This document shows positions 1 through 11,148 of a stretch of DNA of 64,000 nt, piece after piece (within the stretch, counting starts at the first letter, position 1; the number at the start of each line of letters is the position of its first letter). A program made the translations under genes and the position numbers. This DNA comes from Leisingera caerulea DSM 24564 (GTDB lineage Bacteria; Pseudomonadota; Alphaproteobacteria; Rhodobacterales; Rhodobacteraceae): contig NZ_KI421513.1 in the NCBI RefSeq assembly GCF_000473325.1, forward strand, positions 134,717-198,716, given 5' to 3'. The notes below the pieces were generated by a model. That model was given only the letters and a program-made list of their open reading frames with translations. It was not told the origin of the DNA and ran no database searches.

Positions 1-680
1 GCGCGCGGGTCCTCGTCGCGGAAGCAGGGCGCGATCTGGAAATACTTGTCAAAGCCCGAGACCATCATCAGCTGCTTGAACTGCTGCGGCGCCTGCGGCA
101 GCGCATAGAACTTGCCCGGGTGCAGGCGCGACGGCACCAGGAAGTCGCGCGCGCCCTCGGGGCTGGACGCGGTGATGATCGGGGTCTGGTACTCGTTGAA
201 GCCGATGTCCCACATGCGGCGGCGGATCGAGGCCACCATGTTGGAGCGCAGCAGCATGTTCTTCTGCATCTTCTCGCGGCGCAGGTCCAGGTAGCGGTAG
301 CGCAGGCGGGTTTCCTCCGGGTATTCCTGATCGCCGAACACCATCAGCGGCAGTTCTTCGGATTTGCCCAGCACTTCGATGTCGCGGATGAAGACCTCAA
401 CCTCGCCGGTCGGGATCTTGTGGTTCACCAGGCTTTCGTCGCGCGCCTTCACCTCGCCGTCGATGCGGATGCACCATTCGCTGCGGACCTTCTCGATCTC
501 GGCAAACACCGGGCTGTCCGGGTCGGCCATGACCTGGGTCACGCCGTAATGGTCGCGCAGGTCGATGAACAGCAGGCCGCCGTGGTCGCGGACGCGGTGG
601 ACCCAGCCCGACAGGCGGACGGTTTCCCCGACGTTGGATTTGTTCAGTTCGGCGCAGGTATGGCTGCGGTAAGCGTGCAT
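1..680 (-). CDS. aspS: Aspartyl-tRNA synthetase, N-terminal part (cut by window edge)
   Basis: Charges tRNA(Asp) with aspartate in the cytoplasm. Only the first ~226 residues are in the window; the gene continues beyond base 1. The reverse-strand translation begins [13 protein letters not shown], followed by the N-terminal OB-fold anticodon-binding domain (about residues 1-110, with [19 protein letters not shown]) and the start of the class II catalytic core. The last visible residues, FRDEDPR, are class II motif 2. The length of the N-terminal domain and the [11 protein letters not shown] signature match bacterial-type AspRS. The ATG at 678-680 is the only sensible start. Whether the enzyme also charges tRNA(Asn) cannot be judged from this part. 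Confidence 0.95.
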   Translation of the reverse strand, partial: MHAYRSHTCAELNKSNVGETVRLSGWVHRVRDHGGLLFIDLRDHYGVTQVMADPDSPVFAEIEKVRSEWCIRIDGEVKARDESLVNHKIPTGEVEVFIRDIEVLGKSEELPLMVFGDQEYPEETRLRYRYLDLRREKMQKNMLLRSNMVASIRRRMWDIGFNEYQTPIITASSPEGARDFLVPSRLHPGKFYALPQAPQQFKQLMMVSGFDKYFQIAPCFRDEDPR

Positions 681-916
681 CGGTTGACCTTTCGTTATAC
701 CGGTCTTGTGCCCGGGCGGGCCGTCGTTCGGGAGATGCGCACAGGAGCGGCGCGGAATTCGTCCGGGGTGGTACACAAGTTTGCGGCTCAGTTGTCAAGC
801 AAACAGGGCCATTTCCGCCCCGGCAGCGGCCCGGTTTTTGCCGGTTCCGTGAAATGGGCAAAGGCTCCCGCCCCTTGCCCGCCCCGCCGCTGCGCGGCCG
901 GACGGCAAGCGTTGGG

Positions 917-947
917 CCCGGCGCCCCGCCGGCGGCGGGGCGCCGGG
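917..947. repeat. Perfect 14-bp-stem GC hairpin
   Basis: Arms 917-930 and 934-947 are exact reverse complements around a 3-base loop. There is no T-run on either side, so it is not a clear intrinsic terminator, although it could help end transcription of pabBC-side or aspS-side messages. Confidence 0.55.
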
Positions 948-964
948 GGCGTTCTGCGGCAACC

Positions 965-1047
965 GCAGCGCGCCGCAGGCGCGCTGCCGGGCCCAAGGGC
1001 ACACGCCGGCTGGCGCCAGCCAGGCGGCGCGCGTCCGCGGGAGCGCT
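965..1047 (+). repeat. Roseobacter-type GC-rich intergenic repeat, copy A
   Basis: Starts with a stem (GCAGCGCGCC, 3-base loop, GGCGCGCTGC), continues with a GCCCAA block and a GGCTGG block, and ends with GCGGGAGCGCT. The same order of blocks is found on the minus strand at 29401-29479 and, more diverged, on the plus strand at 31461-31537. The alignment was made by eye. Confidence 0.5.
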
Positions 1048-1069
1048 CCGCCGTTACATCAGCCGGGCC

Positions 1070-1723
1070 CTACACCAGCCGTGCCAGGATCAGCCCGCGC
1101 AGGGAGTTGCCCATATGGATGGCCCTCGCATCGCGCAGGTCCTGCACCCTCAGCACCTGCTCCTGGCATTTGCCGGTCTCCAGCATCACCTGCCGCAATA
1201 TGCCCGGCAGCAGGCCGCAGCTCAGCGGCGGTGTCACCACCTGCCCGTCTGCGCGGGTCAGGAAAAGATTGGTGATGGTGCCCTCGCACAGCTCGCCGCG
1301 CTGGTTCAGGAACAGCAGTTCCTCCACGCCCTCCGGCAGCTCTGCCCGGGCCGCGTCATAGAACGCACGGCGGGTGGTCTTGTGCTGCAGCCAGAGATCA
1401 TCAGCGTTCAGCCGGGTCTGCGCAAGGCCCAGCCGCCACTGTGCGGGGCTGCTGCCCAGCGGGGCCGTCGTCAGATCAAGCTGCCCGTCCGCATCCAGCG
1501 TCAGACGGCAGCGCAGCGGAGCGTCGCCGGCAGCTTCTGCCAAAACCGCCTCTGCCTGCTCCGGATCGAACGGGATCCCGAACACCGCAGCGCTGCGCCC
1601 CATCCGGGCCAGATGCGCCTTTAGATGCCGGAACCCCGCGCCCGGGTGCCAGCCCAGCGTTTCGATCAGGCGGAAAGCGGGATCGTTCTGGAGGGCGTCA
1701 CGCGGGCAAACCGGGCTTTCCAT
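1070..1723 (-). CDS. pabC: Aminotransferase class IV, probable 4-amino-4-deoxychorismate lyase
   Basis: Likely converts 4-amino-4-deoxychorismate to 4-aminobenzoate and pyruvate for folate synthesis, using PLP. 217 residues. The fold-IV signature is visible: LQHKTTRR around the PLP lysine (HKTT), EELLFLNQRGELCEGTITNLF, and PLSCGLLPGILRQ. It overlaps the 3' end of pabB by 58 bases in another frame, so the two are translationally coupled; this gene pair is common in Rhodobacteraceae. The ATG at 1723 gives the N-terminal FRLIETL segment typical of the family. A D-amino-acid or branched-chain aminotransferase is possible from the fold alone, but the pabB neighbour argues for PabC. Confidence 0.85.
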   Translation of the reverse strand: MESPVCPRDALQNDPAFRLIETLGWHPGAGFRHLKAHLARMGRSAAVFGIPFDPEQAEAVLAEAAGDAPLRCRLTLDADGQLDLTTAPLGSSPAQWRLGLAQTRLNADDLWLQHKTTRRAFYDAARAELPEGVEELLFLNQRGELCEGTITNLFLTRADGQVVTPPLSCGLLPGILRQVMLETGKCQEQVLRVQDLRDARAIHMGNSLRGLILARLV

Positions 1724-2871
1724 AGCGCTTCCTCATATTCCGATTCCGCGGTGCTGTCCCAGACCACGCCGCCGCCCACGTTGAGCGTCGCGCGGCCCTC
1801 TTCCAGCATCAGCGTGCGGATCGCCACGTTGAACTCCGACGCGCCGTCCGGCGCCGCCCAGCCGATGGTCCCGCAATAGATGTCGCGCGCCCAGGGCTCC
1901 AGCTCCGCCAGGATCTCCATCGACCGGATTTTTGGCGCACCGGTGATCGAGCCGCAGGGGAACAGTGCCGCGAAGATATCCGCCAGCCCCGCATCGGGCC
2001 GCAATTTTGCCCGCACCAGCGACACCATCTGATGCACGGTGGCGTAACTCTCCACCGCAAACAGCTCCGGCACATGCACCGAGCCGGTCTGCGCCACGCG
2101 GCTGATGTCATTGCGCAGAAGGTCGACGATCATCAGGTTTTCGGCGCGGTTCTTCTCGTCCCGGCGCAGGAAGTCGCGGCGGCGGGCGTCCTCCACCGGA
2201 TCGTCGCTGCGCGGCTGGGTGCCCTTCATCGGGCGGGTCTCGATCACGCCGTCCGCGCCGGTGCGGAAGAACAGCTCAGGCGAGCGCGACAACAGGTCCG
2301 GCAGGCCGTCCTGCTGGACCATTGCGCCGTAGCCGACCGCCTGCTTTGCTTGCAGTGCGGCATAGAGCTCTTCGGCGGTGCCATAGGCGTACGCATCAAT
2401 CGGGAAGGTCAGGTTCGCCTGATAGATGTCGCCCTTGCCGATATTGCGGTTTACCTCGGCGAAGGCTTCGGCGTAGCGGTCATAGGTCCAGCGGGGCTTC
2501 AAGTCGCCCAACCCGCCTTCGCCCGGCCGGCAGGCCGGGCAGCGCCCGACCCTCCCCACGGGAGGGCGCTTCGCACCCGCCCAGGGTCGGGCGCTGCCCT
2601 CAGTGGCAAACCGGGACGGTTCCTCATAAACCCCAAAGCAGATCAGCGGCAGCCGCCGCCGCGCGGGCATCCGCCCCGCCAGCTTCGGCTCCAGCGCATA
2701 ACCCAGCTCATAGGATGCATAACCCGCCAGCCAATGCCCCCCGGCGCGCGCCGCATCCAGCGCCGCCAGCGCGGGGGGCACGTCCTCCGGCCCGTCCGCG
2801 CGGATCACCCGCAGCGGCTGGTCGAAACATGTGCCGGCCCCCTTGGGCCCCTGATCAAAGCGAATCCGCAC
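1666..2871 (-). CDS. pabB: Aminodeoxychorismate synthase component I
   Basis: Converts chorismate plus ammonia (from a glutamine amidotransferase partner) to 4-amino-4-deoxychorismate. The chorismate-binding domain fills the C-terminal ~280 residues, with MKGTQPR, DEKNRAENLMIVDLLRND, PCGSITGAPKIRSMEI and GGGVVWDS. I chose the GTG at 2871 (VRIRFDQGPKG) because a GGGGAG ribosome site lies 8 bases upstream. An ATG at 2904 and the full open frame from 3057 are alternatives but add non-conserved residues. The product is about 401 residues. Oddity: a palindromic GC-rich element (2537-2599) is embedded in frame, adding an Arg/Pro/Gly-rich stretch (residues ~91-112) in the linker before the catalytic domain. 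Confidence 0.9.
   Translation of the reverse strand: MRIRFDQGPKGAGTCFDQPLRVIRADGPEDVPPALAALDAARAGGHWLAGYASYELGYALEPKLAGRMPARRRLPLICFGVYEEPSRFATEGSARPWAGAKRPPVGRVGRCPACRPGEGGLGDLKPRWTYDRYAEAFAEVNRNIGKGDIYQANLTFPIDAYAYGTAEELYAALQAKQAVGYGAMVQQDGLPDLLSRSPELFFRTGADGVIETRPMKGTQPRSDDPVEDARRRDFLRRDEKNRAENLMIVDLLRNDISRVAQTGSVHVPELFAVESYATVHQMVSLVRAKLRPDAGLADIFAALFPCGSITGAPKIRSMEILAELEPWARDIYCGTIGWAAPDGASEFNVAIRTLMLEEGRATLNVGGGVVWDSTAESEYEEALWKARFARVTPSRTIPLSA
2537..2599. repeat. Palindromic repeat inside pabB coding sequence
   Basis: Arms 2537-2553 and 2583-2599 are perfect 17-base reverse complements. The inner part holds a CCTCCC/GGGAGG mini-stem. The unit looks like the mobile-like GC-rich palindromes normally found between genes in roseobacters, but here it is read through in frame as part of PabB. 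Confidence 0.7.
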
Positions 2872-2909
2872 CGGAACTGACTCCCCAAGGTCTTGAGCCC
2901 ACATATATC

Positions 2910-2926
2910 TGTTCGCTATGCGAACA
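2910..2926. promoter_or_regulatory. Inverted repeat (possible operator) between pabB and carB
   Basis: Seven-base arms TGTTCGC and GCGAACA around TAT. It lies just upstream of the pabB start and about 140 bases before carB. The GTTCG-N5-CGAAC form resembles IclR-family (PcaR/PcaU-type) operators. It is not the direct-repeat GTTC-N7-GTTC form of alphaproteobacterial LexA boxes. The regulator is unknown. Confidence 0.35.
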
Positions 2927-2969
2927 AAAGGGGTGTATGCGGCATTTTCAAATCCGTTTCCGATCCCCC

Positions 2970-2997
2970 TTGAACCTTTCGGCGCGGTCCCTATAAC
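2970..2997 (+). promoter_or_regulatory. Probable sigma-70 promoter of carB
   Basis: TTGAAC (2970-2975) and TATAAC (2992-2997) are separated by 16 bases, about 70 bases upstream of the carB start. Both hexamers are close to consensus in an otherwise GC-rich background. Confidence 0.5.
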
Positions 2998-3069
2998 GCA
3001 GGACAATTTGGGCGCACGCCAGCGCCCCTGATTCAAAGCTGCCCGCGCGTCAATCAAAGGAATATGGCC

Positions 3070-6441
<3,372 letters not shown>

Positions 6442-6472
6442 GCCCCGGCGCGCAGCCCGTCTGACCTTTTGG

Positions 6473-6502
6473 AAAGCCCCGGCACCGTCCGGGGCTTTTT
6501 CT
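6473..6502 (+). terminator. Intrinsic terminator after carB
   Basis: AAAGCCCCGG, a 6-base loop, CCGGGGCTTT, then a T-run (6496-6500). Confidence 0.85.
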
Positions 6503-6631
6503 TTGCGCGCCCGGCCCTTAGCGCCCGGCCGTCACGCAGCCGTGTAGAGGATTGACCGCTGCATCTCCCGGAAGTGTGCAACCGTGAACAGCACGACACG
6601 ATCCGCAACTTCCAACCCAGGGAGAAAGGCC

Positions 6632-7207
6632 ATGACATTACGTGTGACATTTTCCGCAGGGCTTCTGGCCCTTGCCCCCATCGGCGCATTTGCCCAGGAC
6701 TGCACTGTGGAGGGCGACCCGATGGACCTTGAAGCTGACGCCGTCGCCGCACTTTACGACTGCATCGAAGCCAGAATGGCCGAGGGCTATGCCGCAAACG
6801 GCGACCCGGTCGCAGCAGAGTTCCGCTCCTGGCAGGTGACCTCCACCCGGCCCGCCCTGGCCGGCCCGCACGGCGAGCGGTTCCTGCAGACCTTCGCCAA
6901 TGATACCGCCGCCGAACAGTATCTGAAGTTTGCCGAAGAGGGTGTTGAAATGCCGGCCGGATCGGTCCTCGCCAAGGAGAGCTTTGCAGTCAAGGACGGC
7001 AAGGCAGTGCCCGGCCCGCTGTTCATCATGACAAAGCTAGAGGAAGGCGGAGCCCCGGACGCCGGCGATTGGCTCTATGCCGCGCTGATGCCCAACGGCA
7101 AGGAAATGAAGATCCAGCAAGGCTTCTGCGCAGGCTGCCATCTGAACTGGGAGGCGCAGGACAGCCTCGCCTACCCGATGGAGGACGTGCGCCTGACCAG
7201 CCAGTGA
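6632..7207 (+). CDS. Periplasmic cytochrome P460-family protein
   Basis: 191 residues: a cleavable signal peptide (residues 1-~20, ending AFAQD), then a P460-type domain with one heme c attachment motif, CAGCH, near the C terminus (about residues 168-172). The surroundings, GDWLYAALMPNGKEM and FCAGCHLNWEAQDSL, match the cytochrome P460 family, whose studied members act in hydroxylamine or nitric oxide chemistry or as cytochrome c'-beta. The substrate here is unknown. The ATG at 6632 has GGGAGAAAGG upstream. A monocistronic unit with its own terminator at 7234-7264. No ammonia-oxidation genes are nearby, so NO binding or detoxification is only a guess. Confidence 0.75.
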   Translation: MTLRVTFSAGLLALAPIGAFAQDCTVEGDPMDLEADAVAALYDCIEARMAEGYAANGDPVAAEFRSWQVTSTRPALAGPHGERFLQTFANDTAAEQYLKFAEEGVEMPAGSVLAKESFAVKDGKAVPGPLFIMTKLEEGGAPDAGDWLYAALMPNGKEMKIQQGFCAGCHLNWEAQDSLAYPMEDVRLTSQ

Positions 7208-7233
7208 CCGCGCCGCGGGCGTACAGCTGACAG

Positions 7234-7264
7234 AAACAGCCCCGGCACCTGGCCGGGGCTGTTT
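7234..7264. terminator. Intrinsic terminator, possibly bidirectional
   Basis: 13-base perfect arms (7234-7246 and 7252-7264, AAACAGCCCCGGC and its complement) around a 5-base loop. The A-run/T-run flanks would serve the cytochrome gene on the plus strand and the convergent protease gene on the minus strand. Confidence 0.8.
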
Positions 7265-7318
7265 AATGCTGAGGCTCAGCCAGTCAGCAGGAACGGAGTA
7301 TCTGCGGGCGCGGAGCGG

Positions 7319-8032
7319 TCAGCCCGCCTGCCGCATGAGCGTTTGCAGCGCGTGGCCCAGGGGGGCTGCCAGCGACACCCGCTTGCCGCCCAGCTGCGCC
7401 TTGGAGGAGATCACAGACACCAGCCGCGGCGCGCGGCCCGGGCGGGTCTGCAGCACCGGCGAGCCGGAGGCCCCGAGTTCGACCCGGCAGCTGGTGATCA
7501 GCGACATCTGGCGGGCCACCAGCACCTGGCAGGCGGTTTGCAGCCGCGGCGAGGTGGCATTGCTGTGGGAATAGGACATCACATCGACCCGCGCGCCCCG
7601 CTCCGGCGCAGCAGCCAGCGCCAGCGGGCGCACCACATCGGCGCTGATCGGGCGCTCCAGCCGCAGCACCGCAATATCGGTGCCGGTCTGGAACTGGCCG
7701 GTCCGGCCATGCTGGTAGCCTGCGTGGATCGCCACCTTGGACACCCGGCGCGATGCCTTCGACCGGCGGCCGTTCAGGCCCGCCTCGAACTGGACACTGC
7801 GCGGGTCCACCGCGCGGCCGGTGCGGATGTCATACATGCAGTGCGCCGCGGTCAGCACCATGTCCGGCGCGATCAGGCTGGCGGTGCACATGGAACGGCC
7901 GCCGATGTTCAGGCGGCCTACCGCCTCCCATCCCGGCACCGACTGCACCGGTGCCCGCCGCCCGTCCGCGGCGGCAGCTCCGGCACTCAGCCCCATCAGA
8001 ACAGCGGCGGCAATTCCTAGCAATCGTCTCAT
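7319..8032 (-). CDS. Secreted trypsin-like serine protease
   Basis: 237 residues with an N-terminal signal peptide (MRRLLGIAAAVLMGLSAG..AAAADG). The S1 catalytic triad is recognisable: His in LTAAHCMYD (about residue 64), Asp in TDIAVLRLERP (about residue 122) and Ser in GASGSPVLQ (about residue 189). The usual GDSGGP is replaced by GASGSP, as in many bacterial S1/S6-like exoproteases. It acts in the periplasm or outside the cell; the substrate is unknown. It stands alone, with a ~490-base upstream region holding a perfect TTAA-N7-TTAA site (8138-8152). Confidence 0.85.
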   Translation of the reverse strand: MRRLLGIAAAVLMGLSAGAAAADGRRAPVQSVPGWEAVGRLNIGGRSMCTASLIAPDMVLTAAHCMYDIRTGRAVDPRSVQFEAGLNGRRSKASRRVSKVAIHAGYQHGRTGQFQTGTDIAVLRLERPISADVVRPLALAAAPERGARVDVMSYSHSNATSPRLQTACQVLVARQMSLITSCRVELGASGSPVLQTRPGRAPRLVSVISSKAQLGGKRVSLAAPLGHALQTLMRQAG

Positions 8033-8137
8033 GACCCACTCCTTTTTCCCACACCGCCATGGTGGGTGAGTCCTGAGGCTGGAATGCGGCTTGCTGCGGT
8101 GCCGCGCTGGCAGAAAGATGAGCAGAATGAGACAGGA

Positions 8138-8152
8138 TTAACAAAAGATTAA
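8138..8152. promoter_or_regulatory. Perfect CtrA-type full site
   Basis: TTAA at 8138-8141, seven bases, TTAA at 8149-8152: the alphaproteobacterial CtrA consensus. It lies 106 bases upstream of the protease start in a relatively AT-rich stretch. Confidence 0.45.
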
Positions 8153-8352
8153 GACACGCACCGCGTGCATCACCCGCTCCGCCAAAACCCCTTATTTTCT
8201 TAACGCTCCCGCTCGGTTTTCCGAAAATTCACCTTAAATCACTGGAAAACCTTACGGTTTTCGTTAGGAGATGCGGCAGCAATTTCCCCGGTTTCCGCGC
8301 ATTTTCCGCTCCCGGTGGTAACTTCGCGGCCCAAATGCGGCACAAATGAGCC

Positions 8353-8367
8353 TTAACAAATGGCTAA
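8353..8367. promoter_or_regulatory. CtrA-like site with one mismatch
   Basis: TTAA, seven bases, CTAA (one change from consensus), about 160 bases upstream of the tiny lipoprotein gene. Together with 8138-8152 it marks the 8033-8527 region as regulatory; no gene was seen there. Confidence 0.25.
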
Positions 8368-8527
8368 ACGCAGGCTCCCGCGCGCCGCGAGTCTTTAACA
8401 GCGGGCCGCGCCCTGTTTTCCTGAGAACCCGCGCATATTCCCGCCGCACAGAATCAGCGGCACTTGCCGCGGTTGCAGCCGCAGGGCAAGGTTGCGGCAA
8501 CCGTAACATACTTCAAAGGAGCCCCGT

Positions 8528-8602
8528 ATGCGGCTGCCCCTGCTTGCCACCGCCCTTCTGTTTCTGGCCGCCTGCGATGTGCCGCTGATCCCGCTGATCT
8601 AA
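8528..8602 (+). CDS. Tiny lipoprotein (24 residues)
   Basis: Reads MRLPLLATALLFLAACDVPL then IPLI and stop. Residues 1-15 form a complete type II signal sequence with the lipobox LAAC (Cys16), leaving a mature lipopeptide of only nine residues. AAAGGAG lies 8 bases before the ATG, and an intrinsic hairpin starts 9 bases after the stop, so the gene has its own expression signals. The Asp after the lipobox Cys would favour inner-membrane retention under the E. coli +2 rule. Its size recalls entericidin-like lipopeptides, but no homology is claimed. It is short enough that automatic callers usually miss it. Confidence 0.6.
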   Translation: MRLPLLATALLFLAACDVPLIPLI

Positions 8603-8610
8603 GACAAGAA

Positions 8611-8638
8611 AAGGCCCCGGCAGCGTTGCCGGGGCCTT
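8611..8638. terminator. Bidirectional intrinsic terminator
   Basis: AAGGCCCCGGCA, loop GCGT, TGCCGGGGCCTT. Downstream of the tiny lipoprotein on the plus strand. On the minus strand it is followed by TTTTCTTG and ends arsH. Confidence 0.8.
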
Positions 8639-8669
8639 AATATTCGTGCCAGGGTCCGGGCCCGCCGGG

Positions 8670-9398
8670 TTACTTCTGCGACACCCGCTTATGCACTTCT
8701 TCGGCGCTTTCCACCCGTTCCGAGTAGCGGTCGACCAGGTAATCCTTGCGCCCCCGCACCAGCCAGGTGAACTTCACCAGCTCCTCCATCACATCCACCA
8801 AGCGGCGGTAGAACGGGCCTTCCGGCAGCCGTTCGCCCTCGCTGAATTCCAGCCAGGCCTTGGGGATCGAGCTTTGGTTCGGGATCGTCAGCATCCGCAT
8901 CCAGCGGCCCAGGATGCGCATCTGATTGACTGCGTTAAAGCTTTGCGAGCCGCCGGAGACCTGCATCACCGCCAGCGTCTTGCCTTGGGTGGTGCGGATA
9001 CCGCCCTGCAAGGACAGCGGCAGCCAGTCGATCTGCAGCTTCATGATGCCGGTCATCGCGCCGTGGCGCTCCGGGCTGGACCAGACCATGCCCTCGGACC
9101 ACACCGCCAGATCGCGCAGCTCTGCCACCTTGGGATGCTCCGCCGCGCCTGCATCGTCGGGCAACGGCAGGCCGGACGGGTCGAAAATCCGCGTCTCGCA
9201 GCCCAGGGCCTGCAGCACCCGTGCCGCCTCCTCTGCCGCCTTGCGGGAATAGCTCACCTCGCGGAGGGAGCCATACAGCAGCAGGATGCGCGGCGGGTGG
9301 CGCGGATCGCCGGGCGCGGCCAGCGCGTCGACGTCAATCGGGTGCAGCTCCCCTGCCGCAACGGCTGGCAGGCCGCTCAGATCAAGGGTCTCAGGCAC
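8670..9398 (-). CDS. arsH: NADPH-dependent FMN reductase of the ArsH family
   Basis: 242 residues. The flavodoxin-like NADPH:FMN reductase fold is seen in [22 protein letters not shown] (FMN phosphate loop GSLRxxSYS), [21 protein letters not shown] and [25 protein letters not shown], all diagnostic of ArsH. Characterised ArsH proteins oxidise trivalent organoarsenicals or reduce flavins and quinones with NADPH. It starts at GTG (9398), overlapping the stop of the upstream gene by 8 bases. No arsR, arsB or arsC lies nearby, so a general redox role is as likely as arsenic resistance. Confidence 0.88.
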   Translation of the reverse strand: MPETLDLSGLPAVAAGELHPIDVDALAAPGDPRHPPRILLLYGSLREVSYSRKAAEEAARVLQALGCETRIFDPSGLPLPDDAGAAEHPKVAELRDLAVWSEGMVWSSPERHGAMTGIMKLQIDWLPLSLQGGIRTTQGKTLAVMQVSGGSQSFNAVNQMRILGRWMRMLTIPNQSSIPKAWLEFSEGERLPEGPFYRRLVDVMEELVKFTWLVRGRKDYLVDRYSERVESAEEVHKRVSQK

Positions 9399-9855
9399 TT
9401 TCTTCTTCCAGATGCAGCTTCATATCCAGCAGAACCTGCTGCAGCAGCACGGTTTCCCGCAGCAGCCGCTTGGCCTCGTTCACCGTGATGATGCCGTCCT
9501 CGATCGCCGCCTGGTATTCGCTCATCAGCTGGGCAAACCGCTGGCTCAGCGCAATCACGTCCGAATTCACCCCGCCGCTGCGGCCGGTTTCCCCGGCGCT
9601 GCCGTTGCCGTTATAAGACAGGGTGATGTTCTTCAGGTCCGCCAGCGCCGACGTCACATGCGGATATGACGCCGCGCCTTCCAGCTTGGCCACCGCATCC
9701 ACCGGCATGAACCGGTCCGCGTGTTCTGCATTGTCGGAGTAATACCGCCCCAGCGTCGCCTTTGACTTGCCGGTGATCTGGCAGGCCGCCTCGATGCCGA
9801 CATCCTTGACCAGCGCTTCGGTGTGCTTCTTCAGATACGTCCCGATTTCAGCCAT
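9391..9855 (-). CDS. Unknown protein with HTH-like N terminus, coupled to arsH
   Basis: 154 residues from ATG 9855, chosen because AGGA lies 5 bases upstream; an ATG at 9861 is too close to that site. The N-terminal part ([38 protein letters not shown]) looks like a helix-turn-helix with a recognition helix at SKATLGRYY. The C-terminal ~60 residues ([19 protein letters not shown].., [22 protein letters not shown]) are predicted helical, possibly coiled coil. The stop overlaps the arsH GTG by 8 bases, so the two are co-translated. I do not recognise a named family; a regulator is plausible. Confidence 0.7.
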   Translation of the reverse strand: MAEIGTYLKKHTEALVKDVGIEAACQITGKSKATLGRYYSDNAEHADRFMPVDAVAKLEGAASYPHVTSALADLKNITLSYNGNGSAGETGRSGGVNSDVIALSQRFAQLMSEYQAAIEDGIITVNEAKRLLRETVLLQQVLLDMKLHLEEESA

Positions 9856-10235
9856 ATACATCCTACCTGGCTTGCCCGCCGCCCCCATGGGGAACGAACT
9901 GGTTAATTTCCCATTTCTGAGTTGTAGATCAATTGCGATACCTTATCCATCCCTCAGGTTTTCAGGGATTTAGCGAGTGGCATGGTGCAATTGGCATCTG
10001 TTGTCCAGTGCAAGGCAGGACGGGTGAGTGACGTCCTGCAACCAGGGTAATTGGTCTGCCCGGAACTTGCGCCTTCCGGGGCAGTTTGGCGTTGGCTGAT
10101 CTTACGGGGTTTTGTTCCTCCCCGGCCACGTCAGCCCCGGGAGGCCATCCCCTGCTGATGCACGCCTGCCGCTGCCGCGCGGTCACCTGCACGAATCCGG
10201 TTTTCCCGGCGCCGCGGTGCGGGTAAACCGCCGCC
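9856..10235. other. Intergenic region without a gene
   Basis: 380 bases between divergent units. It contains an 8-bp stem (GCAGGACG at 10015-10022, CGTCCTGC at 10032-10039) and an ATCCCT/AGGGAT pair near 9950-9969. No clear promoter hexamers or ORF. The 5' leaders of tdk and of the arsH unit must lie here. Confidence 0.4.
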
Positions 10236-10817
10236 ATGGCCAAGCTCTATTTCAACTACTCCACCATGAACGCGGGCAAATCGACGGTGCTGCTGCAGGC
10301 CTCGCACAATTACCGCGAAAACCGCATGGACACCTACCTGCTGACGGCGCAGCTGGATGACCGGGCCGGCGCGGGCCGGATCGCCTCGCGCATCGGCATC
10401 GGCGAAGAGGCCGACATGTTTGCCGCCGGCGACGACCTGTACCAGCGCATCGAGCAGCGCCTGGCGCGCGGTCCGGTGGCGGCCATTTTTGTCGATGAGG
10501 CCCAGTTTCTGCAACCGGCGCAAGTCTGGCAGCTGGCCCGCGTTGTCGACGACCTGCGGGTGCCGGTGCTCGCCTACGGACTGCGGGTGGATTTCCAGGG
10601 CAACCTGTTTCCCGGCTCTGCCACCCTGCTGGCGCTGGCGGATGAAATGCGCGAGGTGCGCACCATCTGCCATTGCGGCAAGAAGGCGACCATGGTGGTG
10701 CGCCAGGACGGCCAGGGCCGCGTGATGACCGAGGGCGACCAGGTCCAGATCGGCGGCAATGAAACCTACGTGTCGCTCTGCCGCCGCCACTGGCGCGAGG
10801 CCGTCGGCAGCCGCTAG
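10236..10817 (+). CDS. tdk: Thymidine kinase
   Basis: Phosphorylates thymidine to dTMP in the salvage pathway. 193 residues, normal for the type II family. Walker A is STMNAGKST (residues ~9-17), DEAQFL is the Walker B-type motif (residues ~87-92), and the zinc-binding cysteines appear in ICHCGKKA and near the end in LCRRHW. The ATG at 10236 fits the family start (MAKLYFNYSTMNAGKS). It is followed after ~75 bases by a small membrane protein gene on the same strand. Confidence 0.95.
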   Translation: MAKLYFNYSTMNAGKSTVLLQASHNYRENRMDTYLLTAQLDDRAGAGRIASRIGIGEEADMFAAGDDLYQRIEQRLARGPVAAIFVDEAQFLQPAQVWQLARVVDDLRVPVLAYGLRVDFQGNLFPGSATLLALADEMREVRTICHCGKKATMVVRQDGQGRVMTEGDQVQIGGNETYVSLCRRHWREAVGSR

Positions 10818-10893
10818 AGGACCGCAGGTGCGGAACCCGGCCTGCCCCGTTTGCGTTTCACCCCTGTACAAGCCCTTTATACAGGAGATCGTC

Positions 10894-11139
10894 ATGACCG
10901 CACGGGATCCGCTCGCCGGCAAGCTGCGCTTTCACATGGCCAGCCTGGCAGGCGCCTGCATCGCAGGCGCCCTGATCATCGCCGCTTTCACCCTTGGCTA
11001 TTATTCCTGGCAGTCCATCGCTGTCTGCATCGCCATCGCCGCTGTCTCGGCCTGGCCGGCAGGCGCCTGGATGACCCGGAAGATCAAGAAGGAAGACCCA
11101 GCCTGGGATCACCGCCGCGACGAGCCCAAGGACGACTGA
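10894..11139 (+). CDS. Small membrane protein of unknown function
   Basis: 81 residues. ATG 10894 has CAGGAG upstream. Two hydrophobic segments (about residues 16-37 and 40-60: LAGACIAGALIIAAFTLGYY and SIAVCIAIAAVSAWPAGAW) are followed by a charged cytoplasmic-type tail (RKIKKEDPAWDHRRDEPKDD). I do not recognise the family. It lies between tdk and the convergent dehydrogenase gene. Confidence 0.7.
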   Translation: MTARDPLAGKLRFHMASLAGACIAGALIIAAFTLGYYSWQSIAVCIAIAAVSAWPAGAWMTRKIKKEDPAWDHRRDEPKDD

Positions 11140-11148
11140 CCGCCCGCA

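Larger units (their letters stand above)
681..1069. other. GC-rich intergenic region with strong hairpins, no gene
   Basis: About 390 bases between aspS and pabC with no convincing coding frame; the overlapping open frames are arginine/proline-rich shadows. It holds a 14-bp stem with a 3-base loop (917-930/934-947), a second stem (965-974/978-987) and a 14-bp palindrome (1008-1021). The second half belongs to a repeat family also seen near 29.4 and 31.5 kb. Confidence 0.6.

Noticed and set aside
2910..2926. LexA/SOS box
   Set aside because: Alphaproteobacterial LexA sites are direct GTTC-N7-GTTC repeats; this is inverted (GTTC-N7-GAAC).
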